Positions 7,229 to 11,863 of a stretch of DNA of 11,863 nucleotides are shown here, piece after piece. How positions within the stretch are numbered: position 1 is the stretch's first letter; each line of letters starts with the position of its first letter. The position numbers and the translations under genes are program-made. Under the pieces are notes generated by a model, which worked only from the letters and a program-made list of their open reading frames with translations, did no database searches and was not told where the DNA came from. Origin of the DNA: Smittium mucronatum (lineage: Eukaryota; Kickxellomycota; Harpellomycetes; Harpellales; Legeriomycetaceae); NCBI GenBank assembly GCA_001953115.1, contig LSSL01000751.1, forward strand, positions 1-11,863, read 5' to 3'.

Positions 7229-10200
7229 ATGTTTTTGGCAGTGCCCAGGCTGACGAGGCTATTACACAAATCAAATATATTACCTCACTCATTCATCCGT
7301 AAACCTAGTTTAGCCAAGTTCAGCTCTCGCGCCTTGAAAAATGTTACAACGATTAATTCCTCAACCGATACTCTCTTGAATAGCCCCGAATTCCCTAATT
7401 TGCATCAAGTTTCAGATTCAGGAAGTGGGATAAACAGCAAGGTCCTGAAGATAGTAAAAGAGTATAGAAAAATTTACCCCGATTGTGTTCTCCTCACTAG
7501 AGTTGGGGATTTTTACGAGGTATTGTTGTTTTCTTTCATTTATCATGTATTAAAAAAGAAGTAGTACACTTTTTTGAATTTCTTTATAAAAAATATCTTT
7601 CTCCAAATAGATATTTTTCGATCAAGCAGATCAAATAGGTGGCGCTTTACTTGATCTCCAAGTTGTTAATAAAAAATACGGTAAAGCTTCTGTAAGATTT
7701 ACAGGCTTTCCTGCCAAAAGTATCGAGAGATATCTTGAGATTTTGGTAGTAAAATACGGCCTTTCCGTTGCTATATGCGAGCAATTTAAAATACAAGACA
7801 GACCAGTATTTTATAGAAGAGTTTCTAGAATCATAACTCCGGGAACATGGATATCAAAAGACTCGGATCAGATTTTCAACTTTAATCCGCAAAAAGAACA
7901 ATATACTCCCGATAACAACGAAAATCCAGATAAAGAATTCACAAACTCTATTCATAAATCTTCTAACCAATATCTCGTGTCTATCTCTAAGCCCAATAAA
8001 TCACCAGCCTTTCATTCCTCGTAATTTATTTCCTCATACCATGAAAAAAAATTGCTAGTTTTTTTTTTTGACTCATTATGTTTATAAATCTAATTTAGTT
8101 TACTTCAAAAATACTTTTAATTGATATTAGATCCGATATTGGTTTATCATGGACTGATTTGACTACAGGAGATTTCTTCACTAGCGAAACTAAATTATCT
8201 CAGTTAGCAAACGATATGGCTATTATTCGCCCTAGAGAAATAATTTTAAGCAAGAGTTCTCCCAAATTACTCGATGCAATAAAGGAGATCTTTCCTTTCA
8301 GCAATATTATCAATATGTCATTAAACAACCCACAATCAAGCAATTCCTCTAAAATATTTGAGTTCATAGGACCTACTATAACTATTCTTGACGATGATTT
8401 ATTTAGTGATTGGATACACATTCCCCAAAATCCAGTTCCAGATCAAATTCAGGAAGATATTCCTCTGGAAATTGAGCCAATTTTACATGATTCTTTGAAT
8501 AATCAAATATTTCATTTCATTAGTGACCTCAAATTCCAGTCTCTTAAAGAATACATGGCTGCATTATCTATCATCAATTATTCTTTCCTAACCCAGGTTG
8601 GAAAAATACCTCTCTTCCAACTTCCAAAAAGGATTAATATATCTTCTGGTTTAAGAATGAGTCAGTATACCATTTCTGCCCTCGAAATTGTAAGACCTAT
8701 AGAGGCTTCCTATTCCGTCTCATTATCGTCCTCAAAAAATTTTGAAAATTTCGAGGATAAAAATACTTTAATCTCAGACTTAATGCATACAAAAACAGGT
8801 GCCGGTTCCAGACTCTTTTCACAAAGATTATGTAAGAATTTTTTTTCTTCAATATTTGAAAGAACCTGATTTTATAACGCTCTCCAATCAATCCATTTTA
8901 ATTCTAATCATGTTTCATTTTACTTTCTTCAAAGTGTCTCCGTCCACATCGAAAGAAATTATAGAAAATAGATTAGACTTTGTCGAGTTTTTTTTCAACG
9001 ATCAAACAACAAGGAGTTACGTTTCCAAAATTCTTTCTCAGATTAATGATACAGATCGTTGTATTCAGAGGTTATCCCTTGACTGCGGATCTCCTTCGGA
9101 TATTATCAGAATTTCAAACTCTCTGCAATCAACTTTTTTAATAAAAGATTCGCTTCTTAAAATTATAGAAAGAGAGCTGGTTCTTCTTGAAAAATTTATT
9201 TTTAAAAATTTGAAAAATACTGAGATTGATCAGTCCGGGTCCCAAAATTTAGATGTTATCATAAAGAAAATTCATAATAATTGCAAAAAGCTGCGAATTC
9301 TGGCACTTGTTTTTAACCAAATTTCAAAACTTCAAGATATACCTGAACTTGTTTCGGAAATTAAAGATACATTTATGCATGACCCCGAAAATCCCCAATA
9401 TTTTTCTGGTAAAATAAATCATATGTAAGACGGTTATAAAATTCACTATCCAAATTTAATTTATACTGCAATCTTTATTTCACTTTTATTTATTAAGTGA
9501 TCATTGTTACCTTTGTTAATACTACTACTAATTAGGAACACTAAAAAATTAAATAAGCTGATCCTTAACCTACAGGAAAAAATCCAACAGAAAAATGATC
9601 TACATTATCAGCTTCAAGTAAAATATCGTAATACTTTTTTAACATGTTTTTATTTTTATAAAAGATATTCTATGCACCAGTTTCTTTGGGTCTCCGAGTT
9701 TTATTCCTAGTAATAGATTATTTTTTTTTAAAACAATTTTTGAATTTTATTATTAAAAAAAGAAATCCCTTCGCTCCGAATAAATTCAATTCCTGCGTTA
9801 GGAACTTTTATAGAAGTCAGTCTTAAAGATTCTGCAAAACTTGCCGAGTTCTCTGAGTTACGATTGTTTTTGATGCTTAAAAACAAGGCTAGATATTATC
9901 ACAATGTAAAGTTTTTTAATATAGCTGTAAAATAGCTTTTCTTTAACATCACTTTTTCCATTCCTATTTGAGGGGGTTATTTTGCTTATTTCCGTTTAAA
10001 TGGAGGTTTTAAATTTTTCAATTTCTAAATTTTTTAGGGGTTATCCTTGCTTTTAGCTGAGATTGAGCTTGTGGAATCTAATATACAAGATGAAGAAACA
10101 AGGATATTTCAGGATCTTAGAAAGAAGGTGAAATTACAATATCAGATATTTAAACAGTTATATCTTTTGCACAATTTCGGGATTAATCTAAACTAAATGT

Positions 10201-11256
10201 CATTTTAGATTTTAGAATCCAGCCAATTAATCAAAATGAACACTAAAATAATATCTGAAATCGATGTGGCATCCTCTTTAGCTTATACGGCATCTATAAA
10301 GGGGTACACTAGACCTCAATTTACCGACTCAAGGTACTTTTACAAAAGCTTATTTTTGAAATGATAAAACATTATTTGTTTTAATATTTCAATTTTTAAT
10401 TTATTCTTTTATTTTATTTTTAACACGGTTATCTCTGGTTATAGAGAGTTTAAAGTTATGAATAGCAGACATCCTGTAATAGAGTCTAGACTTCTCGAAA
10501 AAGGTCTACAATTTGTCGGGAATGATATTAAATTTGATAAGGAGCATAATACTATTTTGCTAACTGGTCCTAATATGGGCGGTAAAAGTACCTATTTGAG
10601 ACAAGTGGCCATTCTTTCCATCATGGCACAGATGGGATCGTTTGTGGCTGCACGAAGTGCTACTATTCCAATAGTTGATTCCATTTATTCAAGGGTACCC
10701 ATTTCTATCTCAATTTACTCATAAATTTTTTTTTTTGATAATTTGGGTATTTTATAAATACTTATCTTTTTGACACTACAAAGCAATAATTTTATGGTAT
10801 TCTTAGATTGGGGCTCACGATAATCTGGCGCTTAATCAGTCTACATTCATGGTGGAGATGGTAGAAACTGCAGAAATACTCAACAACGCCACCGAAAGAT
10901 CACTAGTTATAATGGATGAAATAGGCAGGGGAACTTCGACAGTTGATGGAATGGCAATTGCGTACGCATCACTTGACCATTTGCACAAACAGATAAAATG
11001 CACGACCATTTTCGCGACGCATTATCACGAAATCACATCATATTTTGATAAGGGGAATACGGATATTAAGATGATGCAAACAGCGATCTTGGAAACGAAA
11101 TCAAAGGTTACTGGAGAATTTTCTTATTCTTACATTCATAAAATAAAGCCAGGAATTTGCAAAAAGTCACATGGGATTTATGTTGCTCGCAATGCTGGAA
11201 TACCCGAATCAGTTATTGAAAAAGCTACTGAATTTGCAAAATCTATATCTAAATAA
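7229..11256 (+). CDS. MSH1: MSH1, mitochondrial MutS-type mismatch repair ATPase
   Basis: Mitochondrial MutS homologue that recognises mispairs and maintains mtDNA. I read ten exons: 7229-7519, 7611-8020, 8131-8831, 8935-9424, 9536-9627, 9763-9905, 10038-10127, 10209-10333, 10445-10694, 10807-11256; phases match and the sum is 1013 residues, near the family size. The ATG follows an in-frame stop at 7205. Residues 1-38 are rich in Arg, Lys and Ser with no acidic residue, as in a mitochondrial presequence. GDFYE (93-97) keeps the Phe-x-Glu mismatch wedge. CEQ (153-155) and ITPGTW (172-177) continue domain I; LTTGDFF (244-250) lies in the connector; [13 protein letters not shown] (456-468) and ENRLDFVEF (478-486) in the lever; IPSLRI (663-668) in the clamp region. 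The ATPase has Walker [10 protein letters not shown] (822-830), [11 protein letters not shown] (872-882), Walker [13 protein letters not shown] (898-909, Asp901-Glu902) and the THYHE switch (935-939). The C-terminus has the short dimerisation segment and no GIY-YIG domain. Identity is firm; exons 2-6 have less certain borders. Confidence 0.95.
7520..10806 (+). other. MSH1: Nine MSH1 introns
   Basis: Introns: 7520-7610 (91 bases), 8021-8130 (110), 8832-8934 (103), 9425-9535 (111), 9628-9762 (135), 9906-10037 (132), 10128-10208 (81), 10334-10444 (111), 10695-10806 (112). Donors are GTATTG, GTAATT, GTAAGA, GTAAGA, GTAATA, GTAAAG, GTGAAA, GTACTT and GTACCC; acceptors are mostly TAG after T-rich sequence. 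CTAAT or CTAAA words that could be branch points occur in several. Each junction was chosen so that conserved MutS blocks join in phase. Introns 2 (alternative acceptor 8098 or donor 7977) and 5 (alternative donor 9618) were decided by phase and are the least certain. Confidence 0.75.
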
Positions 11257-11257
11257 G

Positions 11258-11263
11258 AATAAA
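11258..11263 (+). terminator. Candidate proximal poly(A) signal for MSH1
   Basis: AATAAA begins two bases past the MSH1 stop. A second AATAAA at 11394-11399, downstream of a T run and a purine-rich tract, is the alternative if the 3' untranslated region is longer. Confidence 0.4.
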
Positions 11264-11837
11264 TTAAATTTATGTTGCCTAATTTTCTCAAAATAGACTT
11301 ATATTTTCTTTATGCACAAAAATCTTTTCAAAAAGCTATATTTTTCTTTTTTTTTTTTTTATAAGAGAGGAAGGGGGGATGTGAACTGTGTTTAATAAAG
11401 TCTGTGAGATGTATTAAATTGAATATATTTGCTAGATAAGATGAATACGTTGCCCTAAACCATTAAAGCATCGGATCGAGAGCGAAAAGACAAATCGTTG
11501 ATTCTAATCCAAGCCCAAAGCAGTGAGGATACGAGTGGGGAAGGGTGTGGAGGTAAATGGTTTGAAAAAGAAAATTTTTTGGTGGGAATTCCACCTTTTA
11601 TATAAAAGTACGGATATAATATGAATATTTAACCTTTCGAAATAATCAGAGTTACTTTTCATAGAATTAAAGAGCACACTATTATTATTTAGGGATAGTA
11701 AAAGTTTTTATTATTACACACAATAACCCCACCCCCACCTTTTTTTTTTTGCTAAAGATTTCTTGAATGATTTTTTTTTTAAAAAAAGGAGAGGGATGAA
11801 CAAAGCTTTAATTTTTATTCGTATCGTTCGGAATTGT

Positions 11838-11863
11838 AAAAAAAAAAAAAAAAAAAAAAAAAA
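11838..11863 (+). repeat. Run of 26 A residues at the window end
   Basis: The window stops inside an uninterrupted A run. A contig ending where short reads could not cross a homopolymer would explain this. The tail of a retroposed element is the alternative, but no open frame or other retroposon feature precedes it. Confidence 0.85.

Larger units (their letters stand above)
11257..11863. other. Gene-free 3' flank of MSH1
   Basis: This flank holds poly(A) signals, T runs, a G-rich purine tract near 11365-11377 and a GC-richer block at about 11460-11560. In that block one minus-strand frame is open and ends in PTRILTALGLD followed by a TAG at 11503-11505, which resembles a protein C-terminus, but no start, acceptor or upstream exon could be found, so no gene is called. 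Short C runs lie near 11727-11739. The rest is A/T-rich. Confidence 0.55.

Noticed and set aside
11470..11512. B-box-like word GATTCTAATCC suggesting a tRNA
   Set aside because: The flanking bases do not form a T-arm stem, and no A box lies at the right distance.

Overview
The window looks like nuclear DNA from an AT-rich, intron-bearing fungus. The grounds are a mitochondrial MutS homologue of the fungal MSH1 type (no GIY-YIG tail as in plant MSH1), short spliceosomal introns of about 80-145 bases with GT...AG ends, and an ESCRT-III gene of the Vps20/CHMP6 type. Base composition is extremely AT-rich between genes, with abundant A and T runs. The intron density suggests an early-diverging lineage (a zoopagomycete such as a gut-dwelling Kickxellomycotina would fit), but that placement is a guess. 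Nothing bacterial, viral or CRISPR-like was seen.

Layout. Bases 1-4737 hold no gene I can support. They contain A/T-rich DNA with a GC-richer patch at about 196-555 that reads like a decayed coding frame. Next, on the minus strand, is VPS20 (4783-5573; two exons). Bases 5574-6533 are a divergent intergenic region with a GC-rich island, 19-base direct repeats and two copies of a diverged 34-base dispersed repeat whose third copy is at 107-140. On the plus strand follows an unrecognised two-exon gene (6542-7063). The main gene is MSH1 (7229-11256), which I assemble as ten exons and nine introns encoding 1013 residues with every reading phase matching. The window ends with a gene-free flank that runs into 26 A residues, possibly the end of an assembled contig.

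Function. The two recognised genes are unrelated in role. Vps20 nucleates ESCRT-III on endosomal membranes, and MSH1 is an ABC-type ATPase for mismatch recognition in mitochondrial DNA. The middle gene, if real, uses C-ending codons far more than its neighbours, which would fit high expression or a different origin; I cannot name its product. I found no convincing evidence of a new multi-gene system. The observations most worth a second look are the unnamed gene with its overlapping second start, the dispersed 34-base repeat beside GC-rich blocks, and the decayed frame at 196-555.
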